Below, piece by piece: positions 51,991-61,444 of a DNA stretch of 64,000 nucleotides. The stretch's first letter is position 1, and every line of letters starts with the position of its first letter. The DNA comes from Methylobacterium sp. AMS5 (GTDB lineage Bacteria > Pseudomonadota > Alphaproteobacteria > Rhizobiales > Beijerinckiaceae). The stretch is taken from contig NZ_CP006992.1 in assembly GCF_001542815.1 (NCBI RefSeq), positions 716,501-780,500 of the forward strand, in the 5' to 3' direction. The translations under genes were made by a program, and so were the position numbers. The notes beneath the pieces were generated by a model, which worked only from the letters and a program-made list of their open reading frames with translations, made no database searches and was not told where the DNA came from.

Positions 51991-54252
51991 CTAAATCGGC
52001 ACGCCGTTCGCCTTGGCATAGGCGGCCAAGGCGGGCCGGACCGAGGCGCCGTCGGTGACCCGGGTCAGCTCGGACTGGATCAACGCCGCGACCTCGGCGG
52101 CATCGGCGGAGAGCACCATCGCCTTGACCGGGCCGATCGAGGCCGGCGACATCGAGAAATCGCGAAAGCCCAAGCCGATCAGCGCCAGCGCCTCCAACGG
52201 CCGGCCGCCGATCTCGCCGCAGACGGTCGCCGGGCAGCCCTGCGCCGCGGAGCGCTCGGCGATGAGGCGGAAGGCGCGCATCGCCGCCCCGCACAGGGGA
52301 TCGAAGCGGTTGGCCACGCGCCGGTTCTCGCGATCGACGGCGAACAGGAACTGCATCAGGTCGTTCGAGCCGACCGACAAAAAATCCGCCTCGCGGGCGA
52401 TCTCGTCGATCTGGAACAGCAGCGAGGGCACCTCGACCATCGCGCCGAGGCGGCAATCGCTCGGCAGGGCGTAGCCGTGGCGGCGTAAGTGCGCCTTCTC
52501 CCGCTCGACGATGTCGCGGGCGCGGATGAACTCCTCGACGGTGGCGACCATCGGGAACATGATCTTGATCGGGCGCCCCGCCGCCGCCTTCAGCAGCGCA
52601 CGCAACTGCACCCGCAGCAAAGCCGGCCGGTCGAGGCCGATGCGGATCGCCCGCCAGCCGAGCGCCGGGTTCTCCTCCTCCAGCGCCGGCATGTAGGGGA
52701 GGATCTTGTCGCCGCCGATGTCGAGGGTGCGGATCGTGACCGGCAGATCGCCGGTGGCCGAATAGACCGCCTCGTAGAGCGTCTGCTGTTCGGCGGCCGA
52801 GGGCATCCGCTCGGCGATCATGAATTGCAGCTCGGTGCGGAACAGGCCGATGCCCTCCGCCCCGGTCTCGTGCAGATGCGTCAGATCGACGAGCAGGCCG
52901 GCGTTGAGGTGCAGGCCGATCTTCACGCCGTCGCGGGTGACGGCGGGCACGTCGCGCAGCGCCCGGTACTGCTCCTGCCGCCGGGCGCGCAGGCGCACCA
53001 TCTCGGCATAGGACGCCTCGACCTCGGGGGTCGGCCGGATCTGCACCTCGCCCGAGAGGCCATCGACGATGATCGCGTCGCCGGAATCGCACAGGCTCGT
53101 GGCGTTGGCGATCTCGCCGACCGCCGGGATGCCGAGCGCCCGGGCGACGATGGCGATGTGGCTCGTCGGCCCGCCCTCCTCCAGCACCACGCCGCGTAAG
53201 CGCGCCCGGTCGTAGTCGAGGAGTGCCGCCGGGCCCATGGAGCGGGCGACCAGGATCGCGTTTTCCGGCAGGCCGTCGCCGTTCTGGCTCTCCTGGCCGA
53301 CGAGGCGGCGCAGCAGGCGGTTGGCGAGGTCGTCGAGATCGTGGAGGCGGTCACGCAGGTAAGGGTCGCTCTGGCGCAGCATCCGGGCGCGGTTGTCCGA
53401 CTGCACCCGCTCGACCGCGGCTTCCGCCGTGAGCCCGGACTGCACCGCCTCGCGCATGCGCCGCAGCCAGCCCTTGTCATGGGCGAACATCCGCACGGTC
53501 TCGAGGATCTCGCGGGATTCGCCCGAGCCGATGCCGTCGCCGCGCTCGACCAGTTCGTCGATGGCCGAGCGCACGTCCTCGATCGCCGCCTCCAGCCGCT
53601 CCATCTCGCGCTCGACGTTCTCGGCGATCAGCGTCTTCACGACGATGCGCGGCTCGTGCAGCACGACGTGTCCGAGGCCGATCCCGTCGGCGAGCGCGAC
53701 GCCGCGCTGGCTCACCGGACGGCGCGCGGCGGTGCCGGCGCCGGGCGACAGCGCCTGGAGTTCACCGGAAGCGATCAGCTCGGCCAGCACCATGGCGGTG
53801 GTCTGGAGCGCTTCGATCTCCTCCTCGGAATAAACGCGGTAGGTCTTGTTCTGGACCACCAGCACGCCGAGCGTATTCCCGGCCCGCAGCAGCGGAACGC
53901 CGAGGAAGGCGTGGTAGATTTCCTCGCCCGTTTCCGGCCGATACGAGAACGAAGGGTGCGACTGCGCGTCGGACAGCGCCAGCGGCTCGGCGGTCTTGGC
54001 GATCAGGCCGACGAGGCCCTCGTCGGCGCGCATGCGGGTGATGTGGACCGCGTCGCGGTTCAGACCTTCGGTTGCAAACAGTTCGAGGGTGTTGTCATCG
54101 CGCACCACATAGACCGAGCACACCTCGGCGATCACGTTCGCCGCGATGAGGACGACGATCCGATCGAGACGCTGCTGCGGACTGACCGGCTCCGCCATGG
54201 CTTCGCGGAGCCGGCGCAGCAGCAGGCGCGGGCCTCCGGGCGCAGCGGGCAT
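51991..54252 (-). CDS. ptsP: Phosphoenolpyruvate-protein phosphotransferase PtsP (EI-Ntr)
   Basis: A 753-residue enzyme I of the nitrogen PTS, which passes phosphate from PEP to NPr. It has an N-terminal GAF domain (about 15-165; VCSVYVVRDDNTLELFATEG), then the PEP-utilising domains. The phosphorylated histidine is His365 in EEGGPTSHIAIVARALG. The C-terminal barrel has GIGLFRTELQF and GSNDLMQF. ATG at 54252 keeps GPRLLLRRLREAMAEP, conserved in rhizobial homologues. It follows lysC by 71 bp, as in other Rhizobiales. Confidence 0.95.
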   Translation of the reverse strand: MPAAPGGPRLLLRRLREAMAEPVSPQQRLDRIVVLIAANVIAEVCSVYVVRDDNTLELFATEGLNRDAVHITRMRADEGLVGLIAKTAEPLALSDAQSHPSFSYRPETGEEIYHAFLGVPLLRAGNTLGVLVVQNKTYRVYSEEEIEALQTTAMVLAELIASGELQALSPGAGTAARRPVSQRGVALADGIGLGHVVLHEPRIVVKTLIAENVEREMERLEAAIEDVRSAIDELVERGDGIGSGESREILETVRMFAHDKGWLRRMREAVQSGLTAEAAVERVQSDNRARMLRQSDPYLRDRLHDLDDLANRLLRRLVGQESQNGDGLPENAILVARSMGPAALLDYDRARLRGVVLEEGGPTSHIAIVARALGIPAVGEIANATSLCDSGDAIIVDGLSGEVQIRPTPEVEASYAEMVRLRARRQEQYRALRDVPAVTRDGVKIGLHLNAGLLVDLTHLHETGAEGIGLFRTELQFMIAERMPSAAEQQTLYEAVYSATGDLPVTIRTLDIGGDKILPYMPALEEENPALGWRAIRIGLDRPALLRVQLRALLKAAAGRPIKIMFPMVATVEEFIRARDIVEREKAHLRRHGYALPSDCRLGAMVEVPSLLFQIDEIAREADFLSVGSNDLMQFLFAVDRENRRVANRFDPLCGAAMRAFRLIAERSAAQGCPATVCGEIGGRPLEALALIGLGFRDFSMSPASIGPVKAMVLSADAAEVAALIQSELTRVTDGASVRPALAAYAKANGVPI

Positions 54253-54323
54253 CGTGTCGTCAATCCGGGTCGGCCGGCGCAACCCTGGCTTGTGAGCCGT
54301 GGGGCCGACGCCGACGGGAACGG

Positions 54324-55559
54324 TCAGGCCTGATCGAGGCCGTATAGCGAGTGGAGCGTACGGACGGCAAGCTCCGTGTAGGCAGCGTCGATCAGAACCG
54401 AGAACTTGATCTCGGATGTGGTGATCGCGCGAATGTTGATACCCTTCTGCGCCAGCGCCCGGAAGGCCTTGGCTGCGACGCCCGCATGCGAGCGCATGCC
54501 GACGCCGATCGCCGAAACCTTCACGACATCGGTGGCGCCCTCGATCTGGCCGAACTGGATCGTGTCGCGCTGATCGTCGAGGATGGCGCGGGAGCGCTCG
54601 TAATCGGCCGCCGGCACGGTGAAGGTCATGTCGGTGGTCGATTGATCGCCGGACACGGTCTGGATGATCATGTCGACGTTGATGTTGGCATCCGCCAGCG
54701 GGCCGAAGATCGCTGCGGCGATGCCGGGGCTGTCCTTCACGGCGCGCAGGGTGATCTGCGCCTCGTCCTTCGAGAAGGCGATGCCGGTGATGATCTGCTG
54801 TTCCACGATTTGGTCCTCGTCGCAGATGAGGGTGCCCGGCCGCGCGGCATCGGGGGGATCGAAGGAGGAGCGCACCGTGGTCGGCACCCGGTGCACCATG
54901 GCGAGCTCGACGGACCGCACCTGGAGCACCTTGGCGCCCAACGACGCCATCTCCAGCATCTCCTCGAAGGTCACGCGCTCCATGCGCTGGGCCTTGGGCA
55001 CCACGCGGGGATCGGTGGTGTAGACCCCGTCCACGTCGGTGTAGATGTCGCAGCGCTCCGCGCCGATGGCGGCGGCGATGGCCACCGCGGAGGTGTCCGA
55101 GCCGCCGCGCCCCAGCGTCGCGATCCGGCCGGTCTGCGGATTCACGCCCTGGAAGCCGGCGATGACGGCGACCTCGCCGCGCTTGAAGCTCTCATCGAGA
55201 TTCGTCGGGTCGATGCCCTCGATCCGGGCCGAGCCGTGCGCGTCGGAGGTGTGGATCGGGATCTGCCAACCCTGCCAGGAGCGGGCCTTGATCCCATCCT
55301 TGTTGAGCGCGATGGCGAGCAATCCCGAGGTGACCTGCTCGCCCGAGGCCACGACCGTGTCGTACTCCGCCGCGCCGTAGAGCGGGTCGGCGTCCTTGAC
55401 CCAGCCGACCAGTTCGTTGGTCTTGCCCGACATCGCCGAGACCACGACCGCGACCTCGTAGCCGGCCGCGACCTCGCGGGCGACGTGGCGCGCCACGTTG
55501 CGGATGCGGTCGACGCTGGCGACGGAGGTGCCGCCGAATTTCATCACCAAACGGGGCAT
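54324..55559 (-). CDS. lysC: Aspartate kinase
   Basis: A 411-residue monofunctional aspartokinase that phosphorylates aspartate, the first step to lysine, threonine, methionine and diaminopimelate. The kinase domain has VMKFGGTSVAS at 4-14 and TLGRGGSDTSAVA; two ACT domains (about 265-411) would bind feedback inhibitors. It is convergent with nothing and divergent from ubiG across a 369-bp gap, and heads the ptsP/prfA/prmC cluster. Confidence 0.96.
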   Translation of the reverse strand: MPRLVMKFGGTSVASVDRIRNVARHVAREVAAGYEVAVVVSAMSGKTNELVGWVKDADPLYGAAEYDTVVASGEQVTSGLLAIALNKDGIKARSWQGWQIPIHTSDAHGSARIEGIDPTNLDESFKRGEVAVIAGFQGVNPQTGRIATLGRGGSDTSAVAIAAAIGAERCDIYTDVDGVYTTDPRVVPKAQRMERVTFEEMLEMASLGAKVLQVRSVELAMVHRVPTTVRSSFDPPDAARPGTLICDEDQIVEQQIITGIAFSKDEAQITLRAVKDSPGIAAAIFGPLADANINVDMIIQTVSGDQSTTDMTFTVPAADYERSRAILDDQRDTIQFGQIEGATDVVKVSAIGVGMRSHAGVAAKAFRALAQKGINIRAITTSEIKFSVLIDAAYTELAVRTLHSLYGLDQA

Positions 55560-55928
55560 GTCGCGTCCGGTCTGCTCATCTTGTCCCTACGGTGCCGGCC
55601 GCGAGGCCGGCGCGGCGCGCCGGCTCAGGAAAACAACACGGCGCGGCTGTACCGGGGATGCGACCGGCGGGTACAAGGGCCCCCCGGCCGTGTCAATCGG
55701 ACGGCAGGACCAGGGCCATCGCTCGCAGAGTGCCGGCCCTTCATTCCGGGCGCGAAGAGCGCCCCGCGGAGCGGGTTCGAGGACCGGAACGGTCGCTCGA
55801 ACACAGAAGCGGAGCGAGAGCCGAGGCCGCAGAGGCGGCCGCGGGCGCTTGAGGCCAACCGGAAAACAGCGCAACCGCGTTCAAGCGATTGCGCTGCCAT
55901 AGGTTCAAACGATGCGAAAGTGAGCCGG
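55560..55928. other. Divergent promoter region, lysC / ubiG
   Basis: 369 bp without a supported gene. A hairpin CAGCGCAA / TTGCGCTG lies at 55867-55896, 30 bp before the ubiG start. Near lysC there is a GC-rich inverted repeat (GCCGGCCGCGAGGCCGGC). Neither can be assigned to a known regulator. Confidence 0.5.
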
Positions 55929-56666
55929 ATGACGGGGACCTCGATCGACCGGGACGAAGTGGCGCGTTTCGACGCCCTGGCGGCGCGCTGGTGGGACGAG
56001 CGCGGGCCGATGGCCGTCCTGCACAAGTTCAATCCCGTCCGCGTCGGCTACATCCGCGACGAGGCCTGCCGCCTCTTCGACCGCGACCCGGCGGCGCCCT
56101 TTCCCCTCGAAGGGCTCAGCGTCATCGATATCGGCTGTGGCGGCGGCGTGCTGTCCGAGCCGCTGGCCCGGCTCGGTGCGAGCGTGACCGGGCTCGACCC
56201 GGCGACCGGCAACGTCGCGGCGGCCCGCGCCCATGCGGAAGCGGAAGGCCTCACCATCGACTACCGCGACGAGACCATCGAGGCGGTGGCCGCCCGCGGC
56301 GAACGCTTCGACATCGTGCTCGCCATGGAAGTGGTCGAGCACGTCTCCGACCGCGCGGGCTTTCTGCGCGCGTGCTGCACGACCGTGAAGCCCGGCGGCC
56401 TGCTGTTTGCCGCCACCATCAACCGGACGATGCGCTCCTTCGCGCTCGCCATCGTCGGTGCCGAGTATGTGCTGCGCTGGCTGCCGCGGGGCACCCACGA
56501 TTGGGAGAAGTTCGTGACGCCGCGGGAGCTGTCCGCCGACATCACGGCGGGCGGCCTCACCGTCACCGACACGACCGGCGTGGTCTACAATCCGCTCAAC
56601 GATTCCTGGCGCGCGAGCCGCGACACGGGGGTGAACTACATGATCGCGGCGCACCGCCCCGCCTGA
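55929..56666 (+). CDS. ubiG: Ubiquinone biosynthesis O-methyltransferase UbiG
   Basis: A 245-residue SAM-dependent methyltransferase that performs both O-methylations in ubiquinone synthesis. Motifs are DALAARWWDERGPM, VIDIGCGGGVLSEPLARLGA (SAM binding), AMEVVEHVSD and TINRTMRSF, all typical of UbiG. The ATG at 55929 begins MTGTSIDRDEV. Length is normal for the family. Confidence 0.95.
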   Translation: MTGTSIDRDEVARFDALAARWWDERGPMAVLHKFNPVRVGYIRDEACRLFDRDPAAPFPLEGLSVIDIGCGGGVLSEPLARLGASVTGLDPATGNVAAARAHAEAEGLTIDYRDETIEAVAARGERFDIVLAMEVVEHVSDRAGFLRACCTTVKPGGLLFAATINRTMRSFALAIVGAEYVLRWLPRGTHDWEKFVTPRELSADITAGGLTVTDTTGVVYNPLNDSWRASRDTGVNYMIAAHRPA

Positions 56667-56724
56667 ACGAAGCGGGCGGGTGTTCGTTGAGGGATCTCCC
56701 GGGCGGAACGGAGATCCTCGAACC

Positions 56725-57297
56725 ATGCTCGAAAAGCTGCCGCATGCCGTCGGTCAGGCTCTCTCCGGCCTCAGGGCCGGCGCGGAGAAGGCCGCCTTCC
56801 ACACGGTGGCGGCCGAGGCCCCCGCCACGCTCCGCGTGACGAGCGCGGCCTTCGCCGACACCACCCCGATCCCCGCCCGCTACACTGCGGACGGCGAAGG
56901 GCTCTCGCCGCCGCTCGCCGTCGCCGGCGTGCCGGACGGGACCGCGGCGCTCGTCCTGTTCGTGGAGGATCCGGACGCGCCCTCCCCCCACCCCTTCGTC
57001 CACCTCATCGCCTGGAACCTGCACGCTGAGGACCGGAGCTTCGTCGAAGGCGACTTCGCGAGCCCGGCCGGTGACGGCGCCCGGCATGATCTGGGCCGCA
57101 ACTCCTTCCAGAAGGATGGGTGGCTGCCGCCGGACCCGCCGACCGGTCACGGGCCGCACCACTACCTGTTCCAGGTCTTCGCGCTGGCCCGCCCCGCGAC
57201 CCTGCCCGGCTCGCCGGGCCGCGGCGCCCTGCTCGACGCGCTTCGAGACAACGTGATCGCCAAGGGTCTGCTGACAGGAACCTACGAGCGGGCGTGA
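56725..57297 (+). CDS. YbhB/YbcL-family PEBP-like protein
   Basis: A 190-residue phosphatidylethanolamine-binding-like protein. The PEBP core has ALVLFVEDPDAPSPHPFVHL and DGWLPPDPPTGHGPHHY, the two signature blocks that form the ligand pocket. Family function in bacteria is not established; no signal peptide is seen. ATG at 56725 follows GGAACGGAG. It is 58 bp after ubiG and may be co-transcribed. Confidence 0.88.
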   Translation: MLEKLPHAVGQALSGLRAGAEKAAFHTVAAEAPATLRVTSAAFADTTPIPARYTADGEGLSPPLAVAGVPDGTAALVLFVEDPDAPSPHPFVHLIAWNLHAEDRSFVEGDFASPAGDGARHDLGRNSFQKDGWLPPDPPTGHGPHHYLFQVFALARPATLPGSPGRGALLDALRDNVIAKGLLTGTYERA

Positions 57298-57412
57298 GCA
57301 TCTTGCGCTCACCGCGAACGAGCGGGCATGACCGTCGTCGAACGCGGCACCGCTCCCGCTCGTCGGGGGCGATGATGCGGGACGACCGGCGATGTGAGGG
57401 AGACGGCACGGA

Positions 57413-58393
57413 ATGAAGGCCCTGGTGTGCAGCCGGCTCGGTGGGCCGGAGGATCTCGCCATCGAGAACCTGCCCGATCCGGTGGCGGGCCCCGGCGAGG
57501 CGCTGGTGCGGGTGCGGGTCGCGGCGCTGAACTTCTTCGATACGCTCATCATCGCCGGCCGCTATCAGGTGAAGCCCGAACTGCCGTTCTCCCCCGGCGG
57601 CGAGGCCTGCGGCGTGATCGAGGCTTTGGGCCCTGGCGCAGAGGGCTTCTCCGTCGGCGACCGGGTGATGGTCCATCTCAGCCACGGCACCGCCCGCGAG
57701 CGGATCGCGGTTCCGGTCAAGCGCCTCGCGCGGGTGCCGGATGCCGTGTCCGACGCCGTCGCCGCCGGGCTCTCGATCACCTACGGCACCACGCTCCACG
57801 CGCTCCGGGATCGCGCCGGCATCCGGCCGGGCGAAACGCTCGTCGTCCTCGGCGCCTCGGGCGGCGTCGGGCTCGCGGCGGTCGAACTCGGAAAGCTGCT
57901 CGGGGCGCGCGTCATCGCCTGCGCCTCCTCGCCTGAAAAGCTCGAGACCGCCCGCGCCCACGGCGCCGACGACCTCGTCGACTACAAGGCGAACAACCTG
58001 CGCGAGGAATTGCGGCGCCTCGCGGGCGAGCGCGGAATCGACGTGGTCTACGACGCGGTCGGCGGTGATCTGGCCGAGCCGGCCATGCGCGCGCTGGGCT
58101 GGAAGGGGCGCTTCCTCGTGATCGGTTTCGCCGCAGGCGAGATTCCGAAGTTCCCCCTCAACGTCATCATGCTCAAGGGCATCGACGTCCAGGGCGTGCA
58201 TTGGGGTGCCTTCGTCGAGCGCGAGCCGGAGGCGCATGCGGCCAACCAAGCCCGGCTGCTCGCCTGGGCAGCGGAGGGCAAACTCACCGTGAAGGTGCAC
58301 GGCGTCTATCCGCTCGACGCCTACGCGGAGGCGCTCGGGGTGCTCGTCCGCCGCGAGGCAGTCGGCAAGGTGTTGCTCGACCTCAAAGGCTAG
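57413..58393 (+). CDS. NADPH:quinone oxidoreductase family protein
   Basis: A 326-residue zinc-free medium-chain dehydrogenase/reductase. It has an N-terminal GroES-like domain (GEALVRVRVAALNFFDTL), then the nucleotide-binding motif LVVLGASGGVGLAAVELGK. The zinc ligands of alcohol dehydrogenases are absent, as in quinone oxidoreductases. DLVDYKANNLREEL and VVYDAVGGDLAEP are typical. It may reduce quinones or enones with NADPH; the exact substrate is unknown. GTGAGGGAG precedes the ATG. Confidence 0.9.
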   Translation: MKALVCSRLGGPEDLAIENLPDPVAGPGEALVRVRVAALNFFDTLIIAGRYQVKPELPFSPGGEACGVIEALGPGAEGFSVGDRVMVHLSHGTARERIAVPVKRLARVPDAVSDAVAAGLSITYGTTLHALRDRAGIRPGETLVVLGASGGVGLAAVELGKLLGARVIACASSPEKLETARAHGADDLVDYKANNLREELRRLAGERGIDVVYDAVGGDLAEPAMRALGWKGRFLVIGFAAGEIPKFPLNVIMLKGIDVQGVHWGAFVEREPEAHAANQARLLAWAAEGKLTVKVHGVYPLDAYAEALGVLVRREAVGKVLLDLKG

Positions 58394-58606
58394 AGGCAAG
58401 CTCGGCCAGGAGCATTCGGGGCAGGCCCGCTCGGTGTTTGATCCCTCGGTGGGGTGGTACGGTGGACCACCACACCGGCGGTCCGGCGGTTCAATTCCCA
58501 AACTGTCCGGAAGCCGGCCGATGGCCGTCTTTTTCCGCGTTCGGGAGGGCCGCCCCCGTCACGCAGACCCGTCGGCGATGAACCGCGGTATCGCGGCCGA
58601 TCGATC

Positions 58607-59176
58607 CTACCGGTCGAGCCGTGCCAGCGCCGCGGCGATCCGCGCCGCGCCCGGTCCGCCGCCCGCGGCCACGGGGTGGCGGCGGTCGAGGGCGATCGCG
58701 CCGCGGTGGCTGGCATGGGTGATGGCGATCGCCAGCGCGTCCGCTGCGTCGGCGAGCTTGAACTCCGCCTTCGGCAGTAGGAACTTCACCATCGCCTGGA
58801 TCTGCACCTTCTCCGCATGGCCGTTCCCGGCCACGGTCTTCTTCACGAGGTTGGCGGCGTATTCCGCCACCGGCAGCCCGGCCAGCGCCGGCACCAGCAG
58901 CGCCACGGCGCGGGCATGGCCGAGCTTGAGCGTCGCCTGCGCGTCCTTGTTGACGAAGGTCTCCTCCACCGAGACCTCGTCGGGCGTGTAGGTCGTCACG
59001 ATGCGGGTCAGACCTTCGTGCAGTTCGCGCAGGCGCAACGCCAGCGGCAGGTCGCCGTCCGAGGTGACGACGCCGCAGGCGAGGTAGGACAGCTTGCTGC
59101 CGCGCGCCATGATCAGGCCCCAGCCGGTGCGGCGCAGGCCGGGATCGATGCCGAGGATGCGGACGTCCGTGGTCAT
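58607..59176 (-). CDS. ruvC: Holliday junction endonuclease RuvC
   Basis: A 189-residue resolvase that cuts Holliday junctions with RuvAB. Catalytic acids: Asp in [13 protein letters not shown], Glu in [12 protein letters not shown], and the paired Asp near [17 protein letters not shown] at 59176 ([13 protein letters not shown]) is chosen; 13 further upstream codons are not conserved. ruvA lies 815 bp away on the opposite strand with a YceI gene between, and ruvB is not seen. Confidence 0.95.
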   Translation of the reverse strand: MTTDVRILGIDPGLRRTGWGLIMARGSKLSYLACGVVTSDGDLPLALRLRELHEGLTRIVTTYTPDEVSVEETFVNKDAQATLKLGHARAVALLVPALAGLPVAEYAANLVKKTVAGNGHAEKVQIQAMVKFLLPKAEFKLADAADALAIAITHASHRGAIALDRRHPVAAGGGPGAARIAAALARLDR

Positions 59177-59263
59177 GGCCTCGGCCTCCTTCAGAGCATC
59201 GATCCGGTACGGCACATATCGTGAACGAAGCGTTGCCGCAAACCCGCGGCCCGCTTCCGCGGC

Positions 59264-59905
59264 TTACTGAAGCTTGAACTCACCCTCCAACCGGAGGGAC
59301 ACCTCGTCGCCCAGCAGCGGCAGGAAGGCGTTCACGCCGAACTCGGAGCGCTTGATCACCGTCCAGCCGTCGAAGCCGACCGAATAGATCTTATCGACCG
59401 GGTTGACGCCCGCCTGGTTGAAGGTGGCGTCGAACGAGACCGGCTTCGAGACGCCGCGCAGGGTCAGGGTGCCGTTGACGCGCGCCGTCGTCGGGCTCGT
59501 CGGCTCGACCGACGTGCTGACGAAAGTCGCCTCGGGAAACGTCCCGACGTCGAGGAAGTCCGGCTGCTTGAGGTGCGCGTTGAGCTTGTCGTTGAGCCCG
59601 TTGGCGCTGCCGGTGCCGATCTTGACGGAGAGACTGCTCTTGGCCGGCGCGGCGGGATCGAGAACGAGGTCGCCCGACACCTCCGTGAACTGGCCGTAAT
59701 AGGTCGAGAAGCCGAGATGGTTGATCGACCACGTGATCTTCCCATGCGCCGGATCGAGCCGGTAGCGCCCGGCCTTCACCTGCCCCGGATCCTTGGTCAG
59801 GGCGGGTGCCGTTCCCTTGGCGGCCTCCTGCGCCTGGGAACCGCCGGGCGCGGCGAATGCGAAACCCGCCAGCAGGAGGGCGGCGAGGGCGAGCGTGCGC
59901 TTCAT
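59264..59905 (-). CDS. YceI-family periplasmic protein
   Basis: A 213-residue exported protein. Signal peptide at 1-25 ([20 protein letters not shown]). The mature YceI lipocalin-like barrel has [36 protein letters not shown] and [16 protein letters not shown]. YceI proteins bind isoprenoid or similar hydrophobic ligands in the periplasm. It lies between ruvC and ruvA. Confidence 0.93.
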   Translation of the reverse strand: MKRTLALAALLLAGFAFAAPGGSQAQEAAKGTAPALTKDPGQVKAGRYRLDPAHGKITWSINHLGFSTYYGQFTEVSGDLVLDPAAPAKSSLSVKIGTGSANGLNDKLNAHLKQPDFLDVGTFPEATFVSTSVEPTSPTTARVNGTLTLRGVSKPVSFDATFNQAGVNPVDKIYSVGFDGWTVIKRSEFGVNAFLPLLGDEVSLRLEGEFKLQ

Positions 59906-59991
59906 GCGGTCACCTTGTCGGTTGTGCCGCCACGACGGATATGGCCTTAGGCCAAGCGCGGCAACGGACCCTTCGAGGATCGACGGTTCAC

Positions 59992-60618
59992 ATGATCGGC
60001 AAGCTCAAGGGAATCGTCGATTCCTACGGAGAGGATTTCGTCATCCTCGACGTGAACGGCGTCGGCTACGTCGTCCACTGCTCTGCTCGCACTCTGCAGC
60101 GCCTGCCGAAGCCCGGCGAGGCGACGGATCTGGCCATCGAGACGCATGTGCGTGAGGACATGATCCGCCTCTACGGTTTCCGCGTCGATGCCGAGCGGGA
60201 GTGGTTCCGCCTGCTCCAGACCGTGCAGGGGGTCGGCACCCGCGTGGCGCTCGGCGTGCTCTCGGTGCTGGAGCCGGCACAGCTCGCCACCGCCATCGCC
60301 ACCGGCGACAAGGGTGCCGTCGCCCGCGCCCCCGGTGTCGGCCCGCGGCTGGCGGCCCGTCTCGTCGCCGAGCTGAAGGACAAGGCGCCCGCCTTCAGTC
60401 CCATTGATCCGGCGCTCATCGCCCTGACCGGCGCCGTCGAGGACAGGACCGCGCCGCAACCGGTCGCGGACGCGATCTCGGCCCTGGTCAACCTCGGCTA
60501 TGCCCAGATTCAGGCCTCGGCCGCCATCGCCGCCGCCCTGAAGGGCCTCGGGGAGGAGGCCGGGACGGTAGAGGCCAAGACCCTGATCCGGCTCGGGCTG
60601 CGGGAACTGGCCCGATAG
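59992..60618 (+). CDS. ruvA: Holliday junction branch migration protein RuvA
   Basis: A 208-residue RuvA that binds the four-way junction and loads RuvB. The N-terminal OB fold starts [20 protein letters not shown]. HhH motifs are in [19 protein letters not shown] and [17 protein letters not shown]. The C-terminal RuvB-binding domain (about 160-205) ends [12 protein letters not shown]. It is divergent from yceI and convergent with the DUF3572 gene (16 bp apart), so ruvB cannot be in the same operon here. Confidence 0.95.
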   Translation: MIGKLKGIVDSYGEDFVILDVNGVGYVVHCSARTLQRLPKPGEATDLAIETHVREDMIRLYGFRVDAEREWFRLLQTVQGVGTRVALGVLSVLEPAQLATAIATGDKGAVARAPGVGPRLAARLVAELKDKAPAFSPIDPALIALTGAVEDRTAPQPVADAISALVNLGYAQIQASAAIAAALKGLGEEAGTVEAKTLIRLGLRELAR

Positions 60619-60634
60619 GATAGACCGAACCGCC

Positions 60635-60931
60635 TCAACCGCCCTCGTCGAAAGGCGGCGGCTGCAGGCGCTGCCAAGCGGAGGCGATCCGCTCCGGCTT
60701 CACCTCCAGCGCCTCGGCGCAGGCGAGGAGCGACGGTTCGTCGCTCATGACGTGGTCGAGCACGGCGCCGAGAAAGCCGGGATCGTGCAGGCTCTCGCGC
60801 AGCGTTCCGGGCTCCAGGCCGCTCGCGGCGATGAACCGGAACAGCCGGTCCTCGTCGGCGGCGAGCCATCCGAGCACCTCGACCGCGAGACGCTCGCTCG
60901 GGCCATCACTATGATCAAGTTTGCGTTTCAT
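60635..60931 (-). CDS. DUF3572-family protein
   Basis: A 98-residue acidic helical protein: AVEVLGWLAADEDRLFRFIA, then GLEPGTLRESLHDPGFLGAV and LDHVMSDEPSLLACAEALEV. This is the DUF3572 family, which in alphaproteobacteria is often found beside divK. Function is unknown. ATG at 60931; it is divergent from divK across 77 bp. Confidence 0.88.
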   Translation of the reverse strand: MKRKLDHSDGPSERLAVEVLGWLAADEDRLFRFIAASGLEPGTLRESLHDPGFLGAVLDHVMSDEPSLLACAEALEVKPERIASAWQRLQPPPFDEGG

Positions 60932-61008
60932 CAACGAGTAGCAGTTTAAGAGAGTAAGAGGGCCGGGCCACGGGTTGGAACGCCATCGCGACCGCGCCGG
61001 AGCAGGTC

Positions 61009-61389
61009 ATGAAGAAAACCGTTCTCATCGTTGAAGACAACGAGCTGAACATGAAGCTCTTCAACGATCTTCTGGAGGCGCATGGCTACGCGACCCTCAA
61101 AACCGCCAACGGTATCGAGGCGATTGAACTCGCGCGCGCGCACCACCCAGACTTGATCCTCATGGATATCCAGCTTCCCGAAGTCTCGGGCCTGGAGGTG
61201 ACAAAATGGCTCAAGGACGATGACGACCTACGTAACATTCCCGTGATCGCCATCACCGCTTTTGCAATGAAGGGCGACGAGGAACGCATTCGTGAAGGCG
61301 GATGCGAGGCATATTTGTCCAAACCGATCTCGGTTGCGAAGTTTTTGGCAACGGTCCGTCGGTACATTGGCGATGACGGCGCTCCCTGA
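61009..61389 (+). CDS. divK: Response regulator DivK
   Basis: A 126-residue single-domain response regulator of the DivJ/PleC-CtrA network that sets cell polarity and cell-cycle timing. [20 protein letters not shown] is nearly family-identical; phospho-acceptor in [13 protein letters not shown]; Lys in [11 protein letters not shown]. Followed by pleD 55 bp downstream, the usual alphaproteobacterial pair. Confidence 0.95.
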   Translation: MKKTVLIVEDNELNMKLFNDLLEAHGYATLKTANGIEAIELARAHHPDLILMDIQLPEVSGLEVTKWLKDDDDLRNIPVIAITAFAMKGDEERIREGGCEAYLSKPISVAKFLATVRRYIGDDGAP

Positions 61390-61444
61390 GACCTCTTCGG
61401 ACTGAATGCCGTCGCGGTCCTGAAGGCCGCGCCTCGGAGGAACG

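Noticed and set aside
58440..58515. tRNA-like T-arm sequence GGTTCAATTCCC
   Set aside because: No acceptor, D or anticodon stems can be formed around it.
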